From the NCBI GenBank assembly GCA_037074705.1, contig CM073594.1, positions 60,818,509-60,882,508 on the forward strand: a stretch of DNA of 64,000 bases, read 5' to 3'. Both the position numbers and the translations under genes were made by a program. Origin of the DNA: Zhengitettix transpicula (Eukaryota; Arthropoda; Insecta; Orthoptera; Tetrigidae). Shown piece after piece: positions 37,115 to 48,995 of this stretch (position 1 is its first letter; each line of letters begins with the position of its first letter). Under the pieces are notes generated by a model. It ran no database searches and was not told where the DNA came from. It saw nothing but the letters and a program-made list of their open reading frames with translations.

Positions 37115-37653
37115 CCGGGGGTACGGTGGAATTAAGGCATATGAGAATTAGCTTGATACTAATTACTATAGATCGGGATGAGAAATCTTCCTGCTCGGGA
37201 TTTTCCTCATCCTTTCTTTTGGACAGGGTTTCGAAAATAAGGTTCCCATAAGCCGTGACACCTTGTCTGGATTTGAAGGGAGCATGTTCCGGGGTCGCAG
37301 ACATTGGGCATACGGTAAGATTTGTTCGCTGATCCTATTGGACTAGTCCACCAGAGATACGTCAAATTAAGCCGAGGCATGGAGTTTGGAATGCTGCGTT
37401 CCCACAGCAGACAAAATACTCGTTATCAGAAAGGTGTGGGACAAGGACCAAATGCCCGACGTACATGATGCAGGTTTCTCTGTAGTTTTCCCAGCGTCAC
37501 CTTTAGGCAAGTGCTGCGTTGGATCCTTAAAATACAGCCTCAGGGCCCTAGTACACCCTTGGCTACCTTGCTCTACCTTCTGCACCCCACTTTTGCATCC
37601 ATTCCAATGTTATTAAGTGGATAACAGTCATGTAGCCTGTAACTCTAAAAAAT
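37115..37653 (+). repeat. 540-bp A-tailed repeat, copy L (diverged)
   Basis: The last unit of the array, with many substitutions and indels. The head (CCGGGGGTACGG), dyad region, TGATGCAGGTTT and terminal TGTAGCCTGTAACTCTAAAA remain recognisable. It is clearly older than J and K, as often seen at array edges. Confidence 0.88.
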
Positions 37654-38077
37654 AGGGGTGCAGTGTTTGGAGTTGATTTTCAGCATAAAAATTGACCTTT
37701 TTGCCTTCGACTAGTCGAGAACTATTCAGATGTCAGAATTGGTTGGTTGGGATTAAATCTGTTAGGAAAATTAAATATACTTAATTATGTAATGACCAAT
37801 ACAAAAAAATAAAATAATTAGTTGCACAACGTTCCTTATATAATTGTAGATACCATCAGATGGTGAAATGAGTCCAATTGTAGAATATACCTTACCCTCA
37901 ATTATTCTGTGTATACTTTTATTTGCTTCAGCAGTGTAATAAAAAACAACGAAATGACGCATCGTTTCCATGGAAACCTCTATTGGTCAAAGCTTTCCTC
38001 ATAATTTATTCTTAAAACGCACGACAAAAATGTTATTTGAGACCAAATTTAAAATATTATTTACGTAAAATGTTTTG

Positions 38078-38095
38078 ACGTTTCGTCAGAGTAAT
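38078..38095 (-). ncRNA. Collapsed hammerhead-like motif
   Basis: The minus strand reads CTCTGACGAAACGTC, in which the two hammerhead core strands overlap with stem II deleted. It could not fold as a ribozyme and is taken as a PLE relic. Confidence 0.25.
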
Positions 38096-39531
38096 ACCCA
38101 AAGAAAAAAAATAATTGTAAGAATTAATTGTTCATCATTTTTTTCTGTGTCAATGATAAGACTTAAAATCCTACACGCTTAAGACATCTAGAAACAATCT
38201 TTTAACTCTGTGATTTTATAACTAATTAAATCGGCATTACTTTACTTGACTTTCCAATTTACATTATAATCATCATCTGGCATTTTCTCTTTCTCCTGTT
38301 TCTATTGGTTCTAGACACTACTGAAAAATATTAATAAAGTATAGATTATATTTAAATACCCCTAAAATTCTTTGTAACCGTTAGTGAGAGTAAAGACATA
38401 TATCTCTTTTTCATTGTTATCAGGTTCTCTATATAAATAATGACGTAAAATTTTCTAAAAATAAAATTCAGTCTTCATAGAAGCGATTTGAAAATAAACG
38501 ACTGTTAGTTTACGGAAATAGTGCTTCATATATTTCAACCTCAATTGTAAAATCGTTTGTATGAGTTGTAGAATAATTAAGTTGAGTTTTTATGGTGGAT
38601 TAAAACATAGTCCAGCATATTTGTTTCTCCCATGCACATCTTTACTACGTATTCTAAGAATACAATGGCGTCATAATTTTTTTCCAAATTGTATAAGACC
38701 CGTGAGTTATCAGATTTTATATTATTTATTAACATACAACTCCTGAATTAATATTTTTCTCCTTTAAATTCCCATTATGATTGCGTTGTAACTAATCAAA
38801 GAAACGTACAAGCACAATTCTTCAAACGCATTTAAGGATCGTAATAACAAAATTTGATATCCATAAATTAGATCTCTTAATTTATATTCTCGTTTCATAA
38901 ATCAGTGTTCCAATTTTTTCAGGAAAGGGAAAATGAAGCGAATAAATGCTAAGATATTCACGTATAAACGAGCTTATTATAATGTATATAACCAATGTAA
39001 ACCCTTCAAAAGTTTAAAATATTAAATTTCTACACAGTTTGTTATTATTCGTGCACTCATTAATATAGCAACTTGTGTGTTAATCAACTCTAAGTTAGAT
39101 AATTTTGTTTTTGTCCTTTTCATGTTCTCATTTACATGTTTAATTTTCCCATTTATAATACATACTTTTATATAACTCTTTTGTGAATAATAGTCTCTTT
39201 ATAACTTTTTTACGTTCGTGACATTTTGTTTTATCAATTTTATTATAACTATATTACTGATCCGGACTACAGCAAAAACAAAATGAGGGATTAAAAATTA
39301 ATGCTGAAAAGTATTACGTAACACCTTGCTTTTTTTAAATTAATTTACATATTGTTTCTTAAATCGTTTAGAGTTTTAATGAATGAATTTTTCAGATTAA
39401 TTGTAGATTATTGACGTCTAAATAAACACTTCCATGAATAATTTTAATTATAAGATAAAAATAAATATAAATACATTAATATACGGCCTGGAGTCAGGAA
39501 ATTATGTTCATTACCAAAAATTAGTTATACG

Positions 39532-39565
39532 ACGTTTCGTCCTTTTTAAGTACATCTGATTGAGG
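39532..39565 (-). ncRNA. Decayed hammerhead-like motif
   Basis: The minus strand reads CAGATGTACTTAAAAAGGAC followed by GAAACGTCGTATAAC. The GAAAC strand is intact and the CTGANGA strand is degraded. It resembles PLE 3' ends elsewhere in the window. Confidence 0.3.
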
Positions 39566-42389
39566 GCCGTATAATTATTTTCATTAAAATTTTCAGATAT
39601 TTTTTAATAATTCTGATGAAACAATTACTTGAATTGTATTAAAAAATCTGTGATAGATATAAAAACCTGCATAAACTTAGTTTGAAAAGGTATTATTAAC
39701 CGGAAATGAGAAACAAACAACACGGAAGGAGAGACGTAATTCAAGTGTTTCTTTGTCTGTACCTATTTTCGTCCAACTCGGGAATGCTGCATTCTCAATG
39801 TGCTGAAATAAAAAGTGAACGCCAAGGAGGACGAATTCTGTATTGTTTTCTGTTACGTTCTTTTCAAGAAGAAGAAAAGGGAAGGAAGTCTTTTGATAAA
39901 CAACAAAAGGTCTCGAAGGTAAAAAGGTGTTGATTCCCACGGAGCTGAGTATCAATACAAAAGGTGAGGAGCTTTACGGGTTTGAAAGGCAACGTTTAAC
40001 TGACGGTATTGAGTTATTTTTAATTACTCACATTTAATCAGAAAACGTTTCGGGTTTCTTTCTACAGGTTTTCCTTAGAGCCGGTCTGCAAGTTCTTAAT
40101 TTTCTGAATGTAGGAATTGTAATATTCTTTCCTTCTTAAATAAACAGTTTTTATATTTCCATAATTTCGGTTAAAATTTGGATGAAATTTAAATTAACTT
40201 GGTCTGTTTCAAAAAAATAAAATTAAAAGTAAAAAACCTTATTTAGCAACCTAAATTTTGGAAACCATCGTTGAACTTTTTAATATGATAATTACTGGCA
40301 AAATCAGTCAGAAAAAAGATAATAAGTTCAAATAACAATTTAATTTTTAAGATATTATTGTTTAAATTAAGACGTTTCGTTGGATCTCTTCAATTCATAA
40401 TAATAATTACGATACATTGAAACAAAATTTTTGTGCGATACTTTCAAACAAGTAGCTTTATATTTGACGAAAATAAATTTTATATAAGAAAAAAATTAAT
40501 TTTATTCACATGTTTGGACTAGGATGGGAAGTTACTTAAAAATAAATATTCCATTTACAGGTGAATATGACGTCATGTTGCGTCCAAGGTACTTTTACCA
40601 TGAAAGTAAATATTAAATTAATCGATTTTGTCTTGAAAGGTAGTCAGACATCCTTCTAAATCTAAAATTAATTAAATTAGATACATTTGATAATAAAATA
40701 ACTATTAAAACACAGTACGTCTCAAATGGGAGCCGATTTGGCCTTGAAGCTCTTCTTAGCGCCGACGAATCAAATTCGTTGCAACGTCGTCACATATTAT
40801 TGTGCACGCAGCTGTAGTATTTATTGGGTTACATTTGTCGCTCATTATTGACTATGTGGCAACGTTCGTCTAATACCCTGCTCTCATTCGCTGCCAGACA
40901 AATTGGGTCCCATATTAAACAGACTAAAAATTAAAATTATAAGGGTGCAAAACTGGTCCAACATTAATAGGTTAAATTTTATTTCTGGCATACTTTCTAC
41001 AGGTCATTAAAATCACAAGACGCACAATCCAGTTGACGAACTCAGAAGCTATTTTATTTATTCTCTAGTGAATATAGTTTTAACACAGACGTTTCATATT
41101 TTAACTTCTCTTTGTAATTTTATTTCTTAAATTTTTTTTTCTTATTTGTTTCACACACGTTTCTCGCATATACGAATTTGTGAAAGTAGATAAAATGTTT
41201 ACATTTAAATGCAGGTTATAATATTAAATAAAACAGTTTAAAAATATACGAAAGACAAAATAATATTACGAGGAACGGATTTTTATTACGTTTATTTTAA
41301 AGAAAGGAACTCGAGCATCTCATGAATTGAAAAACTTTTACCAAAGCGAAGAAATATTAGCAGAAAATAAAGTTTTGTAGCTTCCGAGCCAATTTTCCTG
41401 TATAGCAAAAAAAAAGAAATTCTAAAATTGAAACGAATGCAGTAGGAACAAACAAGTTTATCTTGCCCCTTCCTCTTCTTCCAGTTCATCAGATACGTAA
41501 TTAGCTTATTGTTAGCTCCTTGAAGACTTCATCAGGCGGCATAAATTACAAACACTTTCTTTACAAGGGCATTCTTCTTTTTTATTCCTCTTCAAGAAAA
41601 TCTGAAGATAATTGTATTTTTTTACGCATGTTTCATAAATTTTCGTGACGTTAACTTTTCTTAACATATTCTTATATTTCTTCTGGCAACGAAGTAAAAC
41701 GTTCAATTTAAATTGCTCTCTCTCGTATGTATTTAGATACTTGAAAAACAGTATCCACAGCAGTTTAATATTTTTAAGTGTGTTTTTTAGAAAAATTTTG
41801 AAAAACCTTTTCGGTAGATTTATAAACATAAAAACCTAATTCATTTTACTTTATTTCCAATCACGTATGCATTAACTCAAATAAGCCATCGAAAACTCTC
41901 TTTATTTGCATAATAATTTGTCAAATATTTATTAAAAACACTTAACGTACATTTTTCTTGGAAGAGATTAAGTTTCTCAAGATGTTGAAGATTTAAAATG
42001 AGTTTTTAATATTGATAATTATTCTTCAAATTGAGGATAACGGGGTCGAAAAATATTCTAAACCTTAACGTTATTGCGGTTGTCACTCGGTTTAATACAT
42101 GTATTTCTTTTCGTCTCTTTCCTCCTGGTTTTTACATTAATATCCTCATTTAGAACAGAAATTGGGTCATTATCCTCACAGGTAATTCATTCATTACAGG
42201 ATTTAGCATTAAATGATATTTCTGTACAATTAAAACGTCTTTTCGTCTCAGTTTAAAACTATTAATGGCTCTATACTTCTATTTTTAAGTTTATTTGTAT
42301 GGTTATTAAATTTCTTATCCTGTGCCGTGTAATTCAATCCAAAATTTTCACACACGCATTCTCTTTTACACGCATGATTGGTTTTCCAG

Positions 42390-42538
42390 ATCCACACACG
42401 ACACCGAGACCAGCTGCCAGGCCGGCTCCTGGACCTCCGGATCCAGAGTTCGACACCAACCTTGTGACAAATATCACGGCTCAGCTCGGTGGCACAGCCT
42501 TCCTCCACTGCCGCGTCAAGAATCTGGGAGAACACTCG
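42390..42538 (+). CDS. Dpr-family receptor, first Ig-domain exon
   Basis: This 149-nt exon has a GGTTTTCCAG acceptor and a GTGAGT donor, entering in phase 1 and leaving in phase 0. The peptide starts with a proline-rich linker (PHTTPRPAARPAPGPP) and continues FDTNLVTNITAQLGG, TAFLHCRVKNLGEHS. The last part is the A-to-C strand start of the first V-type Ig domain of Dpr proteins, with the B-strand cysteine, the CRV.NLG signature and an N-glycosylation site NIT. In the family the next exon would begin with the VSWIR strand; I did not find it in the window. Dpr proteins are neuronal surface molecules that pair with DIP receptors in synaptic target choice. The family call is firm, the paralogue is not. 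Confidence 0.9.
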
Positions 42539-42670
42539 GTGAGTACGCAAATAATAAAAAAATTATAATTATAAAGTAACACAAATAAATCATCCGATGC
42601 TGTCGGAAAAACATTAATTTAATACTGTGATATTAAACAATTATTTCGTTGAAATAAATAAAAGAGTACA

Positions 42671-42705
42671 ACGTTTCGGCCAATATTTAAGTCACATTAC
42701 GCGTA
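42671..42705 (-). ncRNA. Decayed hammerhead-like motif
   Basis: The minus strand carries GGCCGAAACGTTGTAC preceded by TGTGACTTAAATATT. The GAAAC strand is intact and the CTGANGA strand is mostly lost. It sits just 5' of the PLE copy at 42.85 kb but in opposite orientation. Confidence 0.3.
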
Positions 42706-42849
42706 TCCGTATGAAATCTATATCATGGAACACAATGGGAGAGGTTTCAATTCGTTATCGGTATTGGCTTTCAACATATTAGGTATTTTCGCAGAAACCA
42801 TTCCTAAATTTTTTAAACATGGTTACCTAATTAAATATTGTGAATACAA

Positions 42850-44140
42850 CAAAAACTAATGAATAAACAAATTTATCGTCAAATCAATGTTTGCCATATG
42901 GAAAAATCTTTATCAGATTTTTTAACAGAAATTGTAATGAGAGATTTAGATGTACTTAAAAATTAAATTTCAAACCAATATATTATTTAAAATATGTTAA
43001 TGACATATTTTTGCATTAATCTCAAAACTAAATCAAGCTATTTACTTAATACATTTAATACATACCATAGTAATTTTAAGTTTACCTTTTAAATTGAATA
43101 GAACATATCCATTAGTTTTTTTTAGACATTTTTATAACATTTAGATATAATAAATTAAAAACCAATTGTTTACAAAAACCAATATATTCAGGTCGATTTA
43201 TCAATTACATGCCCTTCCGTCGTATTTTCCAAAAGAAATCATTGGTTTATATCTTAGTACGTAAAGCTATTAAATTATGACACTTAAGTACCTTATTCGT
43301 AACTTAATTTAAGTCAAGAATAATCTTTTACTTAATTCATATCCCCTTAAATTTATCAATAAGTACATTAGGGTGAGATTAAATAATATCAATTACAACT
43401 GTAACAATTTACATATTAAAATTGATAACAAAAAATTTAGTTTCATAATTTTCCCTTATATTGCTTGCTTACAGCATCAAGTATGGTGCCAAAATTATTT
43501 TTATAGCTCATATCTATTTAAACATACTAATAAATAATTATGGCATAATTGAAAATATATATAAAATTAATTGTTGGGATTGTGAAGGCCAAACCAAGCG
43601 TTCATTAAAAACTAGGTTAAAAGAACATGAAAATAACATAAATAGTAGTATTCATAATTATTTTGTTTTGCCTAAACAATTTCTTTAAAACAATCACAAA
43701 TTATATTGGTGTAAAGTATCAATTTTGGACGAGGTAACGAACTACTTCCCGAGATGAATGACTGAAATGCTATATATCAGATTTTATAAAACAACTATTG
43801 ACATAAAAATGATACTAATAATTTGAATTCAATTAATGACAGTTTGCTTTTGTAATGTTTAATTTATATATTTTATAATTTCAAATTCTAAATTGTTTCC
43901 ATTAAAAACCGCACCCAAGAATGTAAATTAATTTTTACTGGTCGTTCTTGTTTTAAATTGCACATTTTGATCAGTACAGTCAGCACAGTTTGTCTATAAA
44001 ATTTTGTAAGTCTAAAAAAATTTATATTATTTGTATGTCATCTGTCAAATGATTCTTAAAAATGTAATTTTTTGGTCTTATTGTAGTTTCAAAATTGAAC
44101 CCGACGAGGTCGCCAAATAAGCGACTAAACGTTTTTTACT
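42850..44140 (+). pseudogene. Penelope-like retroelement, broken copy
   Basis: Successive PLE landmarks occur in order: PYGKSLSDFLTEIVMRDLDV near 42893; the RT active site read as YVND (canonical YVDD) at 42993-43004; KPIYSGRFINY near 43180; a GIY-YIG endonuclease piece IYKINCWDCEGQTKRSLKTR near 43556-43615; and the C-terminal block KVSILDEVTNYFPR near 43711-43755. A degraded hammerhead follows at 44101. PLEs encode RT plus a GIY-YIG nuclease and retrotranspose. Here stops and frameshifts occur throughout, the active site is altered, and the CYIG part of the nuclease is missing, so the copy is dead. It lies 0.3 kb after the Ig exon. Confidence 0.85.
44101..44131 (+). ncRNA. Degraded hammerhead motif of the PLE
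   Basis: CCGACGA stands for CTGACGA. It is followed by a perfect 5-bp stem II, GTCGC (44109-44113) and GCGAC (44121-44125) with a seven-base loop, then TAAAC in place of GAAAC. Both core strands have a mutation, so cleavage is unlikely. The position at the 3' end of the PLE copy supports the identity. Confidence 0.5.
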
Positions 44141-44460
44141 TTTACATTAATAATTTTTTTTTTCTGGTTGATATCTATTTATTAGTTTTTTCAATGGTCA
44201 GAATATATATTTATATTTATCATTACAACAAAAACTCTTCATGATATTGTAGAAGTCAGCAACAACAAGAATTTACTTCTGAATCAAACAGGAGTTTTTA
44301 TTGTATTTCATATATTAAATTAATGTCTCTTCAGTTTTTTTATTTTTAATGTACATGCTGATTTCCCAAAGTTGACTCCAAATGTTACACCCCATTTCTG
44401 CATTTTAATGACATAACTTAAATATTAAATTCAAATTCTGTCTTAATTGCATTACTTATA

Positions 44461-44712
44461 AAAGTATCAGGATGGAGAAATGTCGACCGGACCAGGAATT
44501 GAACCCGGTACGACGCTCTACCACGGCATAATTTTTAGTATCTCAAATGAAAAATGGTTTATCTATGTAAATTGATCAGAGGTTTAGAATTTGTAATTCA
44601 AGAATGCAGAGATAAATGCGGGAGGTCACGGGTTCGGTTCCTGGTCTGGACGACATTTTTCCATCCCGATACTTTAATTCAACTTAAGTGAGCCTCCATG
44701 GCTTGTGGCAGA
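44461..44712. mobile_element. Head-to-head tRNA-derived SINE pair
   Basis: Two 47-bp arms, 44461-44507 and 44629-44675, are inverted copies of one another. Each carries a pol III B-box: GGTTCAATTCC on the minus strand (44495-44505) and GGTTCGGTTCC on the plus strand (44631-44641). The minus copy also keeps an A-box-like TGGTAGAGCG (about 44511-44525). After the right arm, GAGCCTCCATGGCTTGTGGC (about 44690) looks like the start of another tRNA-type head. This fits tRNA-derived SINEs that inserted in opposite directions, or a foldback element built from SINE heads. Confidence 0.7.
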
Positions 44713-47345
44713 TATACCAGATTATTTATTTTATTTGTAAATGACGTCAGATGAATGCCAGTTCTTCCAGATATATTCTTCTTTTTTATCATTGAAACAA
44801 TCTTTGAAGCCTCTCTAATATAACAAATTCATACTGAAAATTAAAATGGCGGTTTGATGACGTACCTTTCTATTTATAGAGGACATAGCAAACTAATACG
44901 TTAATTATATTTTTTGAACTGTAACTATGGATTATAATTATAAATCGTGTGCTTGTAATATAGGAAGAGAAAACTGTAGCTATAAAAATGGAAAGTTCAT
45001 CAAGTAATGTTAGGAAAAGTTGAAGGGGTTAATTTCTTTTCATTTTCGTCTGCTACTCGAGTTAAAATTCTATATTATATATAGGTCAATTTTTTTCTGC
45101 AATCACAAATATATAAAACTCGGTCTCATTTTAAATAGTAACGTGACCTGTAATATTTTCGTGACAAACTGTAGGATTTCACGAAAGTAGAACGCTCTAA
45201 GTCGATGTTTTTTCTCTTCAGTCGATTCCCCATTGTGTTGAAAAAAAATGCCCCCCCCCCCTTCCATGACGATCTGATGGATTTTTCCGCACGCTGAGCT
45301 GCCAAGAGGGAAACCGTGTCCTTAAAATAATACTGTACCGTTAAAGGGAAAAAAATTCAGAAAGAAAGCCTTCACGGGGAATTAAGGGTTCAACTTGAAT
45401 ATTATCCACAATTTTGTATGATTAAAAAATAGAAGTTTTTGCCTCGTATTTAGAGGAATGATCTACACAGAAGAGGTGAACCTTAATTTTCTTATTGAAT
45501 TACCTACAGATAATTTTTTTCATACCAACCATTAAAAAATATTGTCTAATTACGACATTTTAAAAATATTTTTCTGGGTTTACAGATGCATTGAAGATTT
45601 TTTAGGTCATTTTTAAATATTTTTGAAATTATCCGTACTCTGATCAACCTATAACACACAAAAGGCTTTGATAATGACGGTTGTTTCATCCGTAACGAGT
45701 TTTGTTTTGATCTCGACGCAGAACAGAATGAACGGAACAGGGTACAAAAGTAGTCTACTTTGTTTCAGTGGCTTTATATCCAGTTTTCGCTGAGAGGACG
45801 AGATTGGTTTTGCTTATTTACACAACTTTTGCCATCACCGAGATTTCCCCTTTTTTCTCGCCATATTTTGGTCGTAAACGAAACTCCGGCCTCAGGTCAG
45901 ATATACGGAAAGAACTTTTCTATTGGATACACTGATGGGATTCGTATTACCGTTTCAATTAATTTATGAAATGAATTAATGTTCGGGGGTACAACATTGA
46001 GTCATAAAAAAAACGGGCGTGAATATAATTTCGACGATTTGGGAAAAAGTGGGAAAATTGAAGGCACGTGCTTTGACAAGAAGTGGGTGCCCCCAAATAT
46101 TTAAAGCATGTGTTGCATTTTTCTAAGCTCGTGGTCGTCTCTCGGGTCGTCTTCTTCAAGCCTTTCTATCATTACAGTTTTCCTTTCCCATTGAATTCGA
46201 CTTGTTATAGCCAATCTTCCGATAGTCTTTTCCTTTTTATTATTTTCTTCGGCCATATAATTGTTGTTCATTTTTCTTCTTTTGAAACTCAACAGCCTCT
46301 TCTTAAAATCAAAAATATATTCGATACGATATTTTAGGCCTAGCATGAAATGATACTAACGGTGAAAAAATATCTGACATGTAATGACGTAGGTAGATAA
46401 ATATAAACCAACGGTTTTGATTCAGAAAATTATGTTTATTAAGTTTTTTAAGGACATGAATAAATTATTTAATTTAATTTAATTTAATTATTAATTTATT
46501 TATCAATATTTATTTTTCTGACTAATTTTAGAAGCTTCTTATCCATAAGATTTTTCAAAACCATAAGAGTGGTGGATTAAAAGCTACTATTACCCATTAA
46601 ATTGCTCGTTATAAATAATTTAATAATTACAGTTATAGTTAACGATAAATTAACGTCAGTTGAAAATAGTAATGCTAAAAACGACCTTTATAAGGCAATT
46701 TTAAAGAATTATTTTATGAAATTCTGTATATTAAAAATAATAAAATACTGTTAATGTTTAGCAAGTTATATGATTTTTGTTTTTAGTTCTTTGGATCTTA
46801 GTTTTTATCTGTGATTTAAGTTCCTTGTTCAATTTCCAGTCATAAATTATTCGCTGTTAGATAAATTAAAATTTACTTAGTTTAAGTTTGTTTTTTAGGT
46901 ATGTTTGTATAATATCTAATGTAGCATTATTAATTAAATTTACAGTAATGATAAATATTTTATTCTGCTTCCACACACCCATACCATGTCTTTAAAAATA
47001 AGTTGGGATAATTTCAGTGCTGTATAGTAGACGAAATTTTAGTTTGTGCTCCGCAGTACCACGTGTGACGCCACTGCGCTGTCGCACTCGGCCGAACTGT
47101 TGTACTAGCAGCATTGCTGAAAACATTTGCGTCGAATTGTATTTTTTTTGGTCAGTTTCCAGTTATAGCGAATGTATACCTATACCTGACGAAATGTGCC
47201 AGCTTGAATAATTGAGGCGTTCAGGCGAAAAACGCTCTATTTAAATATTTAAAATATTAATAAAACCCTCATTAATGGACACAAAATGAATGTTCAATTA
47301 AATAGTGGAAGTTGATCTGTTTTTTTCCAAACATATGTACCTTTA

Positions 47346-47385
47346 TAATCACATATTTGATTGGGATAAAGTAAAAAAAATTAGA
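47346..47385 (+). pseudogene. Penelope-like C-terminal scrap
   Basis: NHIFDWDKVKKI is the conserved C-terminal block of PLE proteins; compare FDWDNVENLDIERN at 57364. No other PLE part is recognisable beside it. Confidence 0.5.
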
Positions 47386-47879
47386 TGAAGAATTACGATC
47401 ATTAAAAACATAAAAATGTAAAAAATTTAATGTAAATCGAAATTGTAATAAATAATCTTATGTTATCTCTAAAAAAAATTGTTTAAATTCAAGGTAAAAT
47501 CCTGTTAAGTTTCTTCATTTTAAAAGTTCGAATACCACATACTTTGGTCATAACATGTTGGCTTTATTTTCCTTTGTTTAACTTGTATATTAAAATATAT
47601 TGTTATTTTTCAATTCCTGCGATTAAAATTTCTGTTTGAGATATAGTTCCTTTATTGTGCGTAATGCAATAATTAACCCTGGCTTCATGTATTTACAGAC
47701 CAGAAATGATTAGCAGCCATTTTATTCTCCGTCCTGATTTTCGGGCTTGTTCTCTAGTCATCCCACCCTTATCCTTCACGTCACAGTAACAATCTTGTAT
47801 TATCGCCGAGATCATTGTTTCCAGTTTCCGCTCCAAGCGTCATGATTCCATTATGTTATCGCCGGTAATAATAGGTCTC

Positions 47880-48130
47880 TGCTCGAAGGCATTGTTGCGG
47901 AGTGGCAGCGCTGCGCTCCTCCTCACATGTCATATCAACTCCGGAACACATTAGACGTTTGACGTTCTCCTCCTGGAGCAGCGGCTGGCGGTATTCCGTA
48001 ATGCGATTCGCCTGCTTCTGTATCGGAAATTCCACCTCTCTGGAGGAACGTCCCTTCTCTCATCCCTCCCGGCTGTCACTCGTGCAATCTTTGTGAGGCG
48101 GCGGCTGCGGCGGCGGCGGCGCTTTTCAAA
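47880..48130. other. GC-rich patch with CGG repeats
   Basis: The patch is rich in CpG and contains GGCGGCGGCTGCGGCGGCGG (about 48096-48120). Frames on both strands are open for 60 or more codons. The + frame ends in an arginine-rich stretch. No splice-flanked exon or known domain is evident. It may be a regulatory island or part of an inserted element. Confidence 0.3.
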
Positions 48131-48424
48131 CGCCCTAGATGGCGTTCTGGAATTAGACAAATGAGTGAAAAATCCGGATCTGACACTGAGTTTGGGCTCT
48201 GATTCTGAAGTTTTAACGACAGTGGTATCTTCGTATCGGATGTTGTTAAGTTGTCTGTGAAGCGAACAGTGTTTTCTCATTCAAATCTTGCAAAACAAAA
48301 ATTGCTCTCAGTGCTGCAAGATTTTCCTACAATGAAGTCATTGTTTTTTTTCGGTTGCTAATTTACAATACACTTTTAGCACTAGTTAAAAGTAAATTAT
48401 TTGGTATTAATTCTGTTTGACACG

Positions 48425-48995
48425 AGTAGGGCACCGTCCAGTGGCGGGTCTCCTGGATTTATCCAGTGATGTCTTCCAGCCATAGTCTCTTCAATCTTCT
48501 CACTACGGGTTGTTCGAGGTAGAGGTCGGCGATGGATTTGTTGCGGTGGTTTAGTGTTGGATGATAGTGATGGTTTTTGCAGTGAGGTCGTGATGGAGGG
48601 TCTGGTTGCTGATGTACCACGGTGCATTGACTAGGCCGAGAAATGTCATTGACTGGAAAATCTACAAGATCTTGATGTTTTCTGGTTTCCTTCATCCCTA
48701 TAATTCGATCCCGTAAGACCAAATAGGAATGCGTATGGTTTTATATGAAGCAGTTTGTCTTCAAGAGTGAGTTCAGGTTTTCGTCCGAGTAGGCAGTGAA
48801 TGCTTTTTAGTTTCAGTTGATCTTTTTTTGGCTTTTATGTGGGTTCTCCATGTCAGTTTTGGTCGAGGTGGAGTCCTATTTTACTTCTGTTTTGACTGGG
48901 ATGGGTTGATTAAATATATTAACTTGTGAGCACGTCGAGCGTATATTTGTGAAGGTGACTTGGGCTTGTTCCAATTTCGAGGTCCTCGAAGGTTC
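48425..48995 (-). pseudogene. Jockey-like LINE, RT C-terminal part
   Basis: Read on the minus strand in shifting frames: VTFTN near 48955, NQPIPVKTEVK near 48885, a region around 48790 like the Jockey LLGRK block, then LEDKLLHIKPY, and LVNAPWYISNQTLHHDL near 48600. The final VVRRLKRLWLEDITG sits near 48460. This is the order seen in Jockey-clade polymerases after the active site. Several frameshifts and stops make it dead. It is in opposite orientation to the host gene. Confidence 0.85.

Larger units (their letters stand above)
21392..42389 (+). other. Dpr-like gene, second intron in window
   Basis: This 21.0-kb intron runs from a GTAAGT donor to a GGTTTTCCAG acceptor. It holds a Jockey-like fragment (23.8 kb), PLE pieces (24.9-25.7 kb), repeat groups (29.7 and 35.7-37.7 kb), a solo LTR (31.4 kb) and an RT scrap (34.2 kb). 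The stretches 21.4-23.8, 25.7-29.6, 30.3-31.4, 32.4-34.1, 34.3-35.7 and 37.7-42.4 kb show no coding signal beyond isolated hammerhead-like motifs. Confidence 0.75.

Noticed and set aside
35729..37653. CRISPR-like array
   Set aside because: The units are about 540 bp, directly joined without unique spacers, in a eukaryotic setting.
39706..39955. Overlapping 75- and 92-codon frames on opposite strands
   Set aside because: The patch is slightly less AT-rich than its surroundings, but neither frame shows a domain, signal peptide or splice sites.
44495..44641. Functional tRNA genes
   Set aside because: Only B-boxes and a partial A-box are present. No full cloverleaf can be formed, and the inverted pairing fits SINE heads.
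48445..48475. GTCTCCTGGATT as the next Dpr exon (VSWI)
   Set aside because: There is no acceptor before it, the frame does not continue the Ig domain, and the site lies in a minus-strand Jockey fragment.
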